From Nonomuraea glycinis (lineage in GTDB: Bacteria; Actinomycetota; Actinomycetes; Streptosporangiales; Streptosporangiaceae), in assembly GCF_014646515.1 (NCBI RefSeq), contig NZ_BMNK01000021.1:62001-126000 (forward strand): a stretch of DNA of 64,000 nucleotides, read 5' to 3'. This document shows, in pieces, positions 17,924-26,882 of the stretch. Each line of letters starts with the position of its first letter. The stretch's first letter is position 1. Position numbers and translations under genes: made by a program. Below the pieces are notes generated by a model, which saw only the letters and a list, made by a program, of their open reading frames with translations, was not told the origin of the DNA and searched no databases.

Positions 17924-18850
17924 ATGCGCAGCGCCGCCGAGTCACACCTGCAGCCGTCCGACGAGGTCGCCGAGGCGCTGGCCACCGGTGCCCCCCTGGT
18001 GGCGCTGGAGTCCACGATCATCTCCCACGGGCTGCCGCAGCCGCGCAACCTGGAGGTCGCACGGGAGCTGGAGGAGATCGTACGAGCCGCCGGAGCGGTG
18101 CCCGCGACCATCGCCGTGCTCGACGGGGTGGCCAGGATCGGCCTGTCCGAGGTGGAGCTGGAGCGCGTGGCGAGCGAGTCCGGGCTGCGCAAGCTGGGAC
18201 AGCGTGACCTGCCGGTGGCCTCGGCGCTCAAGGCGAGCGGCGCCACGACGGTGTCGGCGACGTCGTTCCTGGCCGCCCGCGCGGGCATCCGGGTCTTCGC
18301 CACCGGCGGTCTCGGCGGCGTGCACCGTGGCTGGACCGAGGAGCAGGACGAGTCCGCCGACCTCGACACGCTGGCCCGTACCCGGATCACGGTCGTCTGC
18401 GCCGGCGTCAAGTCGATCCTGGACGTGCCCGCGACCCTGCAGCGGCTGGAGACGCGCGGCGTGACCGTGGCCGGCTACCGGACCGACACCTTCCCCGGCT
18501 TCTACCTGAACTCCTCCGGCCTGCCCGTCGAGTGGCGGATCGAGTCGCCCGAGGACGCCGCCGCGATCATGCGCGGTCAGGACGCGTTCGGCGGCGACGA
18601 GAGCGCGCTGATCGTCGCCAACCCCGTCCCCGTCGACCAGCAGCTCGACCCCGCCTTGCACGACCGGGTGCTGGCCGAGGCGCTCGACGCCGCCGCCCGC
18701 GACGGCGTGACCGGGCAGGCGATCACCCCGTTCCTGCTCGGCTATCTGGTGCGCGGCACCTCCGGCGCATCCCTGGAGGCCAACCTCGCCGCCGTACGCG
18801 GTAACACCGCCCTCGCGGCGCAGATCTCCCTAGCCTGGTCGCGATCGTGA
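17924..18850 (+). CDS. psuG: Pseudouridine-5'-phosphate glycosidase
   Basis: The protein is 308 residues, the usual PsuG length. It cleaves pseudouridine 5'-phosphate to uracil and ribose 5-phosphate in the cytosol, the second step of pseudouridine catabolism. Family motifs: PLVALESTIISHGLP, the VPATIAVLDG segment, FATGGLGGVHRG, CAGVKSILD with the catalytic lysine, and GYRTDTFPGFY. The last codons overlap the GTG of the downstream sugar kinase gene (GTGA at 18847-18850), giving a psuG-psuK operon. No pseudouridine transporter gene is adjacent. Confidence 0.95.
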   Translation: MRSAAESHLQPSDEVAEALATGAPLVALESTIISHGLPQPRNLEVARELEEIVRAAGAVPATIAVLDGVARIGLSEVELERVASESGLRKLGQRDLPVASALKASGATTVSATSFLAARAGIRVFATGGLGGVHRGWTEEQDESADLDTLARTRITVVCAGVKSILDVPATLQRLETRGVTVAGYRTDTFPGFYLNSSGLPVEWRIESPEDAAAIMRGQDAFGGDESALIVANPVPVDQQLDPALHDRVLAEALDAAARDGVTGQAITPFLLGYLVRGTSGASLEANLAAVRGNTALAAQISLAWSRS

Positions 18851-19776
18851 CCGGCAAGGGTCTCCTGGTCATAGGTGATGTCGTCACCGATGTGGTGGCC
18901 CTGCACGGCGCACCGGTCATGTCGGCCTCCGACATCGCCGCCGACATCGTGCTCCGGCCGGGCGGCTCCGGCGCGAACACCGCGTCCTGGGCCGCCCACC
19001 TGGGCGGCGAGGTCGGGCTGCTGGCCAGATGCGGATACGACAGCAGCGAGTGGCACATCGGCGAGCTGGTGAAGGCCGGCGTCCGGCCACACGTCCGCCT
19101 CGACGCCGACCATCCCACGGCGGTCGTCATCGCCATGGTGGATCGGACCGGCGAGCGATCCATGCTCACCAACCGGGGCGCGGGCGGGCTCATCTCCACC
19201 GACGACTGGGACGACGCCCTCCTCGACGGCGTCGCCCGCCTGCACGTGTCCGGTTACACACTGTTCGGCGAGCCCGGCCTGCGCCTGGTCAGGCTGGCCA
19301 TGGCCCAGGCCGTCGCCGCCGGGATCGCCATCAGCGTCGACCCGGCCTCCACCAGCCCGCTGCGCGAGTTCGGCGTCGAGCGCTTCCTGACCGAGACCGC
19401 GCCCGCCGAGCTGATCTTCCCCAATCGGGACGAGGCACTTCTGCTCACCGGCGCCGCCGCCCCCGAACGCGCCGCCGAACTGCTCAGCGAGAGGTACGGC
19501 ACGGCGGTGGTGAAGCTGGGGTCCCAGGGGGCGCTCGCGGCCACCGGCGGGCAGGTCGTCGCCAAGGCGGACCCGGTGCCGACGGAGATGGTGGACTCCA
19601 CCGGAGCGGGCGACGCGTTCGCAGCGGGATATCTCACAGCCACCCTGACAGGTGCCGGCGAAAGGGCCGCTCTTGAGGCAGGTTGCCGTGCCGGTGCCGA
19701 ATGTGTGGCCCTGGTTGGGGGTAGGCCACGGTACGGTTTGGACGTGAAGCGTCTTTACCCTATTCGCACCGATTGA
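18847..19776 (+). CDS. psuK: PfkB-family carbohydrate kinase, probable pseudouridine kinase
   Basis: The protein is 309 residues with the ribokinase fold: N-terminal substrate site RPGGSGANTASWAAHLGG and C-terminal anion hole/catalytic base DSTGAGDAFAAGYL. The GTG start overlaps the psuG stop, so the two are translationally coupled. Together they would phosphorylate pseudouridine and then split the phosphate. The exact substrate rests on the neighbourhood, since PfkB kinases are hard to assign from sequence. Confidence 0.85.
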   Translation: MTGKGLLVIGDVVTDVVALHGAPVMSASDIAADIVLRPGGSGANTASWAAHLGGEVGLLARCGYDSSEWHIGELVKAGVRPHVRLDADHPTAVVIAMVDRTGERSMLTNRGAGGLISTDDWDDALLDGVARLHVSGYTLFGEPGLRLVRLAMAQAVAAGIAISVDPASTSPLREFGVERFLTETAPAELIFPNRDEALLLTGAAAPERAAELLSERYGTAVVKLGSQGALAATGGQVVAKADPVPTEMVDSTGAGDAFAAGYLTATLTGAGERAALEAGCRAGAECVALVGGRPRYGLDVKRLYPIRTD

Positions 19777-19859
19777 TAGCTTGCCGCGTAGGCTGCACGA
19801 ACAGCCACATACGTATCCAAGAGCACCATGCGGCTCACTGGGGAGGATAAGGTCCGCCG

Positions 19860-22283
19860 ATGGAAGTCGAGTCATCGATCTGCCTGAGCGACCTGGTCCC
19901 TGCCCTGCGCTGGAGCCGTCCCCAGCAGGTGGCGGAGGCACTGACCGATGCGCGGCTACCGGCCGCCTGGTGGTCCTCGCTCCCCCTCTCACGAGCCCTC
20001 GCCATGGCCGGGCTCGACTGGATCTGCGACCGGCTGGCGCTGCTGGCCACCGCCCGCTGGGACTACCTGCCGCTCGCCGACGTGCTGCCCGCGCTGACGA
20101 TCCACCACATCGACCCGGCACTGCCGGGCTGGCCCGAGCCCACCAGGGCCGCCATCGCCGGCCTGGGCGGCTGGCACCGCCTGCGCCGCCTGTCCCCCGG
20201 TGACATGGGCACCCCTTCGGCCACGCCCGAGGCCGTGCTCGGCTCGGTGTTCCGCGAAGTGCTCGGCCGCATCTCGGCCCAGCCGGAGTCCGCGGCCCGT
20301 GCCGTACAGGCGGCAGGGCAGCCCGAGGCCGGCCGCGCGCCGCAACGCGGCCCGGCATCCGGCACCGGTTCCTTCCCCGCCGTCGGCGAGGGCGTACCGC
20401 GCACGACCGGCGCCTTCCCCGCCGTGGGCGAAGGCGTGCCGCAGCGCACGACCGGGACCTTCCCCGTCGCCGGCGAGCCGCAGCGCGCGACCGGCGCCAC
20501 CCCCGCCCAGGGCGACGGGGCGCCGCAGCGCGCGCCGGGCGCCGTCCCCGCCCAGGGCGAAGGAGTGCCGCAGCGTGCGGCGAACGCCTTCCCCACCCCG
20601 GGGGACCCTGGCCCCGCCACCGGCATGTTCGCCGCGCAGAGCGGCAACCGCCCCGGCACCGGCTCCTTCCCCGCGGTAGGCCCCGGCGCGGGCTCGCCCG
20701 GCGACGGTGGTCCCAGCACCGGCTCCTTCCCCGCCCAGCGGGACAACCGCCCCGGCACCGGCTCTTTCCCAGTGCCGAACGCGAACCGCCCGGGCACGGG
20801 CTCCTCCCCGAACGAGAACCGCCCCGGCACCGGCTCTTCCCCGAACGAGAACCGCTCCGGCACCGGCTCCTTCCCCGTGCCGAACGCGAACCGCCCCGGC
20901 GCGGGGCCGTTCCCCGGCAACGGCGGTCCGAGCACGGGCTCCTTCCCCGCCCTTGGTGAGAACCGGCCGGGCAACGGGCTCTTCTCGGGACCGGGCGACA
21001 AGAATCCGAGCACCGGCTCCTTCCCCGCCGTCGGCGACAACCGCCAGAACGGCGGTCCCCCGCCCACCACCGGCTCCTTCCCGGCCCTCGGCGAGAACGG
21101 CGAGCCCCGGTCCCGCCAGACCGGCTCCTTCCCCGTCCAGAACGGGAACGGCTCCCCGCAGCGCCCGCAGCCCGAGGCCCCCGTCGCCGCGCCTCTCGCG
21201 GCGCCCGCCACCCCGGCGCCCAGCGAGACCGACCACGCGATGGTCCGCGTGGTGGACAGCCTCTTCCGCAGCCTGAACAAGCTGGAGCTGTCCGTCGCGG
21301 TGCACCGCCTGTTCGCCGAGGACCCGATCAGCCTGCGCACCCTCGCGCACAAGATGCTCGTCGAACGGGACGTGCTCTCCCAGGCCCAGCGGACGGCCGA
21401 GGAACGCGTACTCAACTGGCTGCGCTCCTCGGAGTCCGCGCCCGTCACCGGCCACATGTTCCGGCTCACGGAGTGGCTCGGCTCGGCCGCCACCCAGGAC
21501 CAGCTCATCGGCGCCGACCCCGCCCACCCGGTGATGGTGCCGTCGCTGCGCACCCCGCTGTGGCGGGTGCTCGTCACGCTGATGCCGGACCGCCGCCTGC
21601 AGGACGGCTGGCTCGTCATCGGTGACATCCACGGCCTCCAGTCCCGCACCAGGCAACTGCTGGCCGCCTCCCCGCCGGACACCGACATGGTGGCCCTGAT
21701 GACCGAGCTCGGCATCCGCACCCACTCGGCCAAGGCCTGGCTCGACGCCCTCCCGGCGGAGTCCGGGCCCGATCCCGTCGCCTCCGCCGCCCCTCCCCAG
21801 CCGCTCCCGCGCCGCACCCCCGGCGCCAACGGCCACCACCACAGAGGCGGCCAGCCCATCCCCGCGGCGTCGTCCGCCACCATCGACCCCACGGCCGCGC
21901 TCGCCACCCTCTCCGCCCTGTCCGGCGGCCGCTCCCCCGTGTTGCCCGGCAGCCTCGCGGGCACCCCCGCCACCCCGCCGCCCCCGCTCCCCAGCCCGTC
22001 GTCGGATCCCCGCCGCTGGCAGCGCATCGACGTCACCCCCGAGTATCTCCGCGGCGGCCCCGTCCCCGTCCCCGAGGGCTACGCCACCCAGCTCGGCATG
22101 CGCCCCGGCACTCTGCTCTCGGTCACCGGGCCCGGCGACAACGCCATCGTCCTGGTGTGGCAGGGCCACCAGCCGGTCTTCGACTCCCTCCAGCCCGTCC
22201 TCATGCGCCTCAACGCCCGCCCCGGCGACCAGGTGTACGTGACCGTGGACGGCTACCGCCTGGAGGCGCAGCTCACCGGCTGA
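19860..22283 (+). CDS. Large hypothetical protein with central TGSFP repeat array
   Basis: The protein is 807 residues; the ATG at 19860 follows GGGGAGG. It has four parts. Residues 1-120 form a helical domain (CLSDLVPALRWSRPQQVAEA). About 160-430 is a Gly/Pro/Asn-rich array of some 18 imperfect units around TGSFPAVG or RPGTGSFPVPN. About 455-640 is a helical domain resembling a degenerate DNA-binding or sigma-like fold (LRTLAHKMLVERDVLSQAQ). About 720-807 is a small beta domain (WQRIDVTPEYLRGG to GYRLEAQL). There is no signal peptide or membrane helix. I do not recognise the family. The disordered linker would tether two folded ends. Its stop lies 3 nt from the convergent LAL regulator gene. 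Confidence 0.8.
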   Translation: MEVESSICLSDLVPALRWSRPQQVAEALTDARLPAAWWSSLPLSRALAMAGLDWICDRLALLATARWDYLPLADVLPALTIHHIDPALPGWPEPTRAAIAGLGGWHRLRRLSPGDMGTPSATPEAVLGSVFREVLGRISAQPESAARAVQAAGQPEAGRAPQRGPASGTGSFPAVGEGVPRTTGAFPAVGEGVPQRTTGTFPVAGEPQRATGATPAQGDGAPQRAPGAVPAQGEGVPQRAANAFPTPGDPGPATGMFAAQSGNRPGTGSFPAVGPGAGSPGDGGPSTGSFPAQRDNRPGTGSFPVPNANRPGTGSSPNENRPGTGSSPNENRSGTGSFPVPNANRPGAGPFPGNGGPSTGSFPALGENRPGNGLFSGPGDKNPSTGSFPAVGDNRQNGGPPPTTGSFPALGENGEPRSRQTGSFPVQNGNGSPQRPQPEAPVAAPLAAPATPAPSETDHAMVRVVDSLFRSLNKLELSVAVHRLFAEDPISLRTLAHKMLVERDVLSQAQRTAEERVLNWLRSSESAPVTGHMFRLTEWLGSAATQDQLIGADPAHPVMVPSLRTPLWRVLVTLMPDRRLQDGWLVIGDIHGLQSRTRQLLAASPPDTDMVALMTELGIRTHSAKAWLDALPAESGPDPVASAAPPQPLPRRTPGANGHHHRGGQPIPAASSATIDPTAALATLSALSGGRSPVLPGSLAGTPATPPPPLPSPSSDPRRWQRIDVTPEYLRGGPVPVPEGYATQLGMRPGTLLSVTGPGDNAIVLVWQGHQPVFDSLQPVLMRLNARPGDQVYVTVDGYRLEAQLTG
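20340..21140 (+). repeat. In-frame repeat array encoding TGSFP units
   Basis: Imperfect in-frame units of roughly 30-48 nt recur, built on ACCGGCTCCTTCCCC with variable spacers. They keep the reading frame throughout, so the array is a coding repeat, not a free-standing tandem repeat. Confidence 0.75.
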
Positions 22284-22286
22284 CCG

Positions 22287-25169
22287 TCAGTCGTCGAACA
22301 GCCCCACCGCGTGCACCTTGGCCGCGGCCTCGCCCCGGGAGGCGACGGCGAGTTTGGCCAGGATGTTGGAGACGTGCACGCTGACCGTCTTGACCGAGAT
22401 GAACAGCTCCCCGGCGATCTCGCGGTTGCTGCGGCCGCGCGCGACCTCCCGCAGGACCTCCAGCTCGCGGGCCGTGAGGCCGAGGGGCAGGCCGTCGGGG
22501 GCGGCGCCGTCCGTCAGAGCGATCCTGGCGCGGCGGGAGAAGACGTCGAGCTGCTCCAGGAGGGGAACGGCGCCCAGTCGCTCGGCGAGCTCCCGGGCCC
22601 TGGTCAGCCGCGCGGTGGCCTCCTGCCGATCACCGGCCGCGTGCGCCGCCTGCGCCGCGCCGCTCTGGGCTCTGGCTTCACCGTAGGGCTGGTGGAGAGC
22701 CGCCCAGGCGGCCGCGGCCTCGTCCCAGGCCTTGACGCGCCGACCGGCCGCCTCGGCCCCGTCCAGAGCCTGCTCGGTCAGGGCCGTGAAGGTGAGGCGC
22801 TGGGCGTGTTGCAGGTCGCCTTCGACGTCGAGCCACTCGGCGATCGAGCGGAGCTCCGGCAGGAGGGGGCCGCCGAGCTCGGCCAGGTGGACGAGCAGAC
22901 CCCAGGAGTAGCGCGGGTCGGCCGTCAGGTCGTGCTCGCGCAGGGCGCGCGCCGCCGCTTCGCGGGCCTCGCCGAGCCGGCCCTGGGCCTGCAGGAGCTG
23001 GACCTCCCTGCGCACGTGCGGTAGCACGGTCTGCTCGCGGGACTTGCCGCGGGACAGCACGCGCCGGGAGGCGGCCAGCAGCGTCTCGGCGCGGTCGAGC
23101 AGACCGCGGGCGAGGGCGATGTCGGTGCCGAAGCCCTGCAGACTGGCCTGGTGCGGGGGTGGCGGCATGAGGCCGAGGGCGTGCTCCACCACCTCCAGCG
23201 CCTCGTCCCAGCGGCCGAGCGACACCAGCGGCTCCGCCAGGTTGATCGACAGAAAGGTGCCGGAGGTGCGGGCCAGGCCGTAGCGCTGGGCCAGGGAGAT
23301 GCCGTCGCGGGCGACCTGGGCCGCCTGTTCGTGCCGGCCGGCGCCTTCGAGCACGTCGGACTCGGAGATGGCGCCGCGCATGATCGCGCTGTAGGCGTCG
23401 GCCTGGTCCGCGATGCGCCGCGCCTCGACGAACCCGTCGCGGTGGGAGTCGATCTGTGAGTAGCGGCAGCGCTCCCAGGTGAGGCTGATCAGCGCGTGCG
23501 CGTGGGTGGCGGCGTCGCCGACGGCACGGCCGATGTCGATGGCCTGCTGCGCGTTGGCGATCTTCTCGGCGAGCTGCTCGGGCCGGTGGAGCATGCGCGA
23601 GAGCGATTCGAGCACCCGGCCGCGCAGCCTGCTCGGCGGGTCGGCCGGCACCAGGGACGCCGCCTCCCGCAGGTCGTCGACGTAGCCGGGGCGGCTCAGG
23701 TCGTAGCGCATGAGGCCGCGCTGGCGCAGCGCGCGGGCGGCGGCGGCCGGCTCCGCCGCTCGGTCGATCTCGGTGAGGGCGGCGGTGGCCAGGGCCACGC
23801 CGCGGTCGTATTCGCCGGCGAGGTAGGAGACGACCGAGGTCTGGTGCAGCACGGCGGTGTGCCCGACGCCGATGCGCTCCTCCGCGTCGGGCACGTGGTC
23901 CCACAGCTCCAGCACTCTGGACAGCATCCCGAACTGCGCGTCGTAGGCGGTGGACTTGCGGGCCGCCGCGGCGGCGTGCCACGCGCTGATGAGCGCCCAG
24001 GTGGTGTCGCGGGCGGAGTGCCAGTGGTGGGCCAGCTCGACGGCGCCGCGCGGCGCGGGCAGGATCGACAGGTCGCGCTCGAGCGCCTCGGCGAACCTGG
24101 TGTGCAGGCGGGTGTGCTCCCCCGGCAGCAGGTCGTCGTGGAGGGCCTCGCGGATCAGCGCGTGCCTGAAGGCGTAGCCCTCGCCGTCGACGACGAGCAC
24201 GTTGCCCGCCACGGCCGGGCGCAGCGCGCGCGCCAGCGCGCTCTCGTCCAGCCCGGCGACGGCGGACAGCAGGTCGTGCTCGATGCGCTGCCCGCCCACA
24301 CTGGCCACCCGCAGCAGCTCCTGGGTCTCCTCGGGAAGCCGCTCCACGCTGGCCAGCAGCAGGTCACGCAGCGACTCGGGCAGCGCGTCGCCGCCGCTCA
24401 CCTCGCTGAGCAGCGCCTCGACGAACAGCGGATTGCCTTCGCTGCGCGCGTAGATCCGGTCCATGTCCACAGGGGACGGCTCGCGCTCCAGGATGCTCGC
24501 CGCCTGCTCGACGACCTCCCTGCGGGTGAGCCTGCCGAGCTCCAGCCGGGTGACCCAGCCGACGCGCCCGAGCTCGGCCAGCAGCGGGCGCAGCGGGTGC
24601 GCGCGGTGCAACTCGTCGGCGCGGTAGGTGACGACGATCAGCAGGCGGCCGTCGCCGCGCTGGTAGCGGACCAGGAAGGACAGCAGGTCACGGGTGGACC
24701 GGTCGGCCCAGTGGGCGTCCTCGACGATCAGCACGACCGGCTGGTCCTCGGTCAGCCGCTCCAGCAGCCCGAGCACCTGCTCGAACAGCCGCGCCCGCGC
24801 CTCCGCCCCGTCCTGGTCGGGCTCGCCGAACTCGGGCAGCAGCCGCGCCAGCTCCCTGGTCGAGCCGCCCGGCACGAGCCGGGCGACGCCGTCTCGCCCG
24901 AGCGTGCGTACGAGACCGCGCAGCACGGCGGTGAACGGCGCGAACGGCAACCCCTCGGTGCCCAGCTCCAGGCACCCGCCGACGAGCACCAGGGCGTCAT
25001 GGGCACGCTCGGCCAGCTCACCGACCAGGCGTGTCTTGCCGACTCCCGCCTCGCCGCCCACGAGCACGGTGGACGCCGTCCCGGCCCGCGCCCCGTCGAG
25101 GGCGGCGCCGAGCACGGCCAGTTCGCGGGCTCGCCCGACGAACAGGGGGCTCACCGTATGGATACTCAC
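22287..25169 (-). CDS. LAL-type LuxR-family regulator with AAA/NACHT-like ATPase
   Basis: The protein is 960 residues. The N-terminal P-loop ATPase has Walker A VGGEAGVGKTRL and Walker B VVLIVEDAHWADRS. The middle is a long TPR-like helical region. The C-terminal LuxR HTH includes LTARELEVLREVARGRSNRE and ISVKTVSVHVSNILAKL. Size and domain order are those of MalT/LAL (large ATP-binding LuxR) regulators, which sense an inducer through the repeat region and activate transcription. It is not next to a biosynthetic cluster here, so the regulon is unknown. It is convergent with the repeat-protein gene. Confidence 0.9.
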   Translation of the reverse strand: MSIHTVSPLFVGRARELAVLGAALDGARAGTASTVLVGGEAGVGKTRLVGELAERAHDALVLVGGCLELGTEGLPFAPFTAVLRGLVRTLGRDGVARLVPGGSTRELARLLPEFGEPDQDGAEARARLFEQVLGLLERLTEDQPVVLIVEDAHWADRSTRDLLSFLVRYQRGDGRLLIVVTYRADELHRAHPLRPLLAELGRVGWVTRLELGRLTRREVVEQAASILEREPSPVDMDRIYARSEGNPLFVEALLSEVSGGDALPESLRDLLLASVERLPEETQELLRVASVGGQRIEHDLLSAVAGLDESALARALRPAVAGNVLVVDGEGYAFRHALIREALHDDLLPGEHTRLHTRFAEALERDLSILPAPRGAVELAHHWHSARDTTWALISAWHAAAAARKSTAYDAQFGMLSRVLELWDHVPDAEERIGVGHTAVLHQTSVVSYLAGEYDRGVALATAALTEIDRAAEPAAAARALRQRGLMRYDLSRPGYVDDLREAASLVPADPPSRLRGRVLESLSRMLHRPEQLAEKIANAQQAIDIGRAVGDAATHAHALISLTWERCRYSQIDSHRDGFVEARRIADQADAYSAIMRGAISESDVLEGAGRHEQAAQVARDGISLAQRYGLARTSGTFLSINLAEPLVSLGRWDEALEVVEHALGLMPPPPHQASLQGFGTDIALARGLLDRAETLLAASRRVLSRGKSREQTVLPHVRREVQLLQAQGRLGEAREAAARALREHDLTADPRYSWGLLVHLAELGGPLLPELRSIAEWLDVEGDLQHAQRLTFTALTEQALDGAEAAGRRVKAWDEAAAAWAALHQPYGEARAQSGAAQAAHAAGDRQEATARLTRARELAERLGAVPLLEQLDVFSRRARIALTDGAAPDGLPLGLTARELEVLREVARGRSNREIAGELFISVKTVSVHVSNILAKLAVASRGEAAAKVHAVGLFDD

Positions 25170-25201
25170 GCCCCCAAATATGCCACCCGTTTACGACCAG
25201 G

Positions 25202-25636
25202 TCAGCGCAGGACCTTGCGGAAGAACGTGGCCGACGCCTCGTAGCCCAGCGCGTGGTAGAACTCGGGCGCCCGCCGGGTGGCCATCCCCACATACCGGGC
25301 ATTACGCGAGCGGGCCCACTTCTCGAACTCCTCCAGCAGCGCCCGCCCGATCCCCTGCCTGCGCGACCCCGTCTGCACCATGGCCTCCTCGACCCAGGCG
25401 ACCGGCCCGTTGGCGAACAGCGTGAGGTGCACGTTGCCGAGCAGGTAGCCCTGCACCCGCCCGTCGACCACGGCCGTGATCAGCAGGGTGTCCTCATCGT
25501 GCAGCAATATCGGCAACGCCTCGTCGAAGGCGTCGCGCTCGGGCCTGAAGGTCAGCCCGAACTCACGCGCCAACGCGAACACCGCGTCCGCGTCCGCCTT
25601 CTCGGCCTTCCTGATGACAAGGTCGTCAGCCGTCAT
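25202..25636 (-). CDS. GNAT-family N-acetyltransferase
   Basis: About 144 residues from MTADDLVIRK (ATG 25636); an in-frame ATG at 25666 would add ten residues. The acetyl-CoA loop is visible as QTGSRRQGIGRALLEEFEKWA, with the preceding strand WVEEAMV and a C-terminal EFYHALGYE. These are the standard GNAT elements. The acceptor substrate cannot be told from sequence. It is transcribed in the same direction as the acyl-CoA operon, but its start lies at least about 70 nt from that gene set's neighbouring end. Confidence 0.85.
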   Translation of the reverse strand: MTADDLVIRKAEKADADAVFALAREFGLTFRPERDAFDEALPILLHDEDTLLITAVVDGRVQGYLLGNVHLTLFANGPVAWVEEAMVQTGSRRQGIGRALLEEFEKWARSRNARYVGMATRRAPEFYHALGYEASATFFRKVLR

Positions 25637-25739
25637 GACGTATGACCCTAGATCGTGCTCCATCACCAGTCCAATCGCCGTTCACCGAGTGTCGAGGATT
25701 CCCGGTGAATCGCCTGGCCTGGGAGGGCCCCGTCCCCTG

Positions 25740-26876
25740 TCACAGGTCGCCGAGGCCGAGCTGGCGGGCGATGAGCATGCGCTGGACCTCGCTGGTGCCC
25801 TCGCCGATCTCGAGGATCTTGGCGTCGCGGTAGAAGCGCCCGACGGGGAACTCGTTCATGAACCCGTAGCCGCCGAAGATCTGGGTGGCCTCGCGGGAGT
25901 TGTCCATGGCGGCGTTGGAGGAGACGAGCTTGGCGATCGCCGCCTCCTTCTTGAACGGCAGGCCCGCGCGCATCCGGTCCGCCGCGTGGTAATAGGCCAG
26001 CCGCGCGGTGTGCGTACGGGCCTCCATGTCTGCGATCTTGAACTGGATGGCCTGGTAGTGGCCGATCGGGTGACCGAACGCCTTCCTGTCCCTGACGTAC
26101 TTGAGACACTCGTCCACGCAGCCCTGCGCGAGGCCGACGCCGACGGCGGCGATGGCGATGCGGCCCTCGTCGAGGGTCTGCAGGAACTGCGCGTAGCCGC
26201 GGCCGCGCTCGCCGAGCAGGTTCTCGGCGGGCACGCGGCAGTCGGCGAACGACAGCTCGCGGGTGTCGGAGGCGTTCCAGCCGACCTTGGAGTATTTCCT
26301 GGAGACGGTGAAGCCGGGGGTCCCCGCGGGCACCAGGATCGTGGAGATCTCCCGCTCGCCGGTGAGCGCGGCCACGCCGACGACGCCGGTGAGGTCGGTG
26401 CCCGAGTTGGTGATGAACGCCTTCGTGCCGTTGATCACCCACTCCCCGCCGTCCAGGACGGCGGTGGTCCGCATCCCGCCCGGCACGTCGGTGCCACCAC
26501 CGGGCTCGGTCAGGCCGAAGGCGCCGAGCAGCTCACCGGCGGCCAGCCGGGGCAGCCACCGCGCGCGCTGGTCGGCGGTGCCGAACCGCAGGATCGGCAT
26601 GGCGCCGAGCGACACCGCCGCCTCCAGCGTGATCGACACGCTCGAATCGACCCGGGACAGCTCCTCCAGCGCCAGGCAGAGCGCGAAGTAGTCGCCGCCC
26701 ATGCCGCCGTACTCCTCCGGGATCGGCAGCCCGAACAGCCCCATCGCGCCCATCTGCCGCACGATGTCGTACGGGAACTCCTCGCGCTCGTAGAAGTCCC
26801 CGATGACCGGGGCGACCACGTCACGCGCGAACGCCTCGACGGTCTTGCGCAGCTCTTCGTGTTCAGGGGTCAGCAT
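25740..26876 (-). CDS. acdH: Acyl-CoA dehydrogenase of the leucine/branched-acyl operon
   Basis: The protein is 378 residues, a full-length acyl-CoA dehydrogenase with FAD and substrate motifs GAFGLTEPGGGTD and GYGFMNEFPVGRFYRDAK. The catalytic glutamate sits at the MCAD-type position in IGEGTSEVQR (E359), not at the alternative site used by isovaleryl-CoA dehydrogenases. This suggests a short/branched-chain acyl-CoA enzyme with wider specificity. It is the last gene of accD1-accA1-hmgL-acdH, 6 nt after hmgL, the same order as SCO2776-2779 in Streptomyces coelicolor. It would make the enoyl-CoA that the carboxylase acts on. Confidence 0.9.
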   Translation of the reverse strand: MLTPEHEELRKTVEAFARDVVAPVIGDFYEREEFPYDIVRQMGAMGLFGLPIPEEYGGMGGDYFALCLALEELSRVDSSVSITLEAAVSLGAMPILRFGTADQRARWLPRLAAGELLGAFGLTEPGGGTDVPGGMRTTAVLDGGEWVINGTKAFITNSGTDLTGVVGVAALTGEREISTILVPAGTPGFTVSRKYSKVGWNASDTRELSFADCRVPAENLLGERGRGYAQFLQTLDEGRIAIAAVGVGLAQGCVDECLKYVRDRKAFGHPIGHYQAIQFKIADMEARTHTARLAYYHAADRMRAGLPFKKEAAIAKLVSSNAAMDNSREATQIFGGYGFMNEFPVGRFYRDAKILEIGEGTSEVQRMLIARQLGLGDL

Positions 26877-26882
26877 GGCAGG

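Noticed and set aside
20340..21140. CRISPR-like regular repeats
   Set aside because: The repeats are in-frame coding units of variable length within one gene, with no unique spacers of constant size.
19989..22169. Minus-strand open frame opposite the TGSFP repeat gene
   Set aside because: Low-complexity Gly/Ala/Arg translation. The plus frame has a good ribosome site and folded end domains. Because the region is repetitive I checked both and prefer plus.
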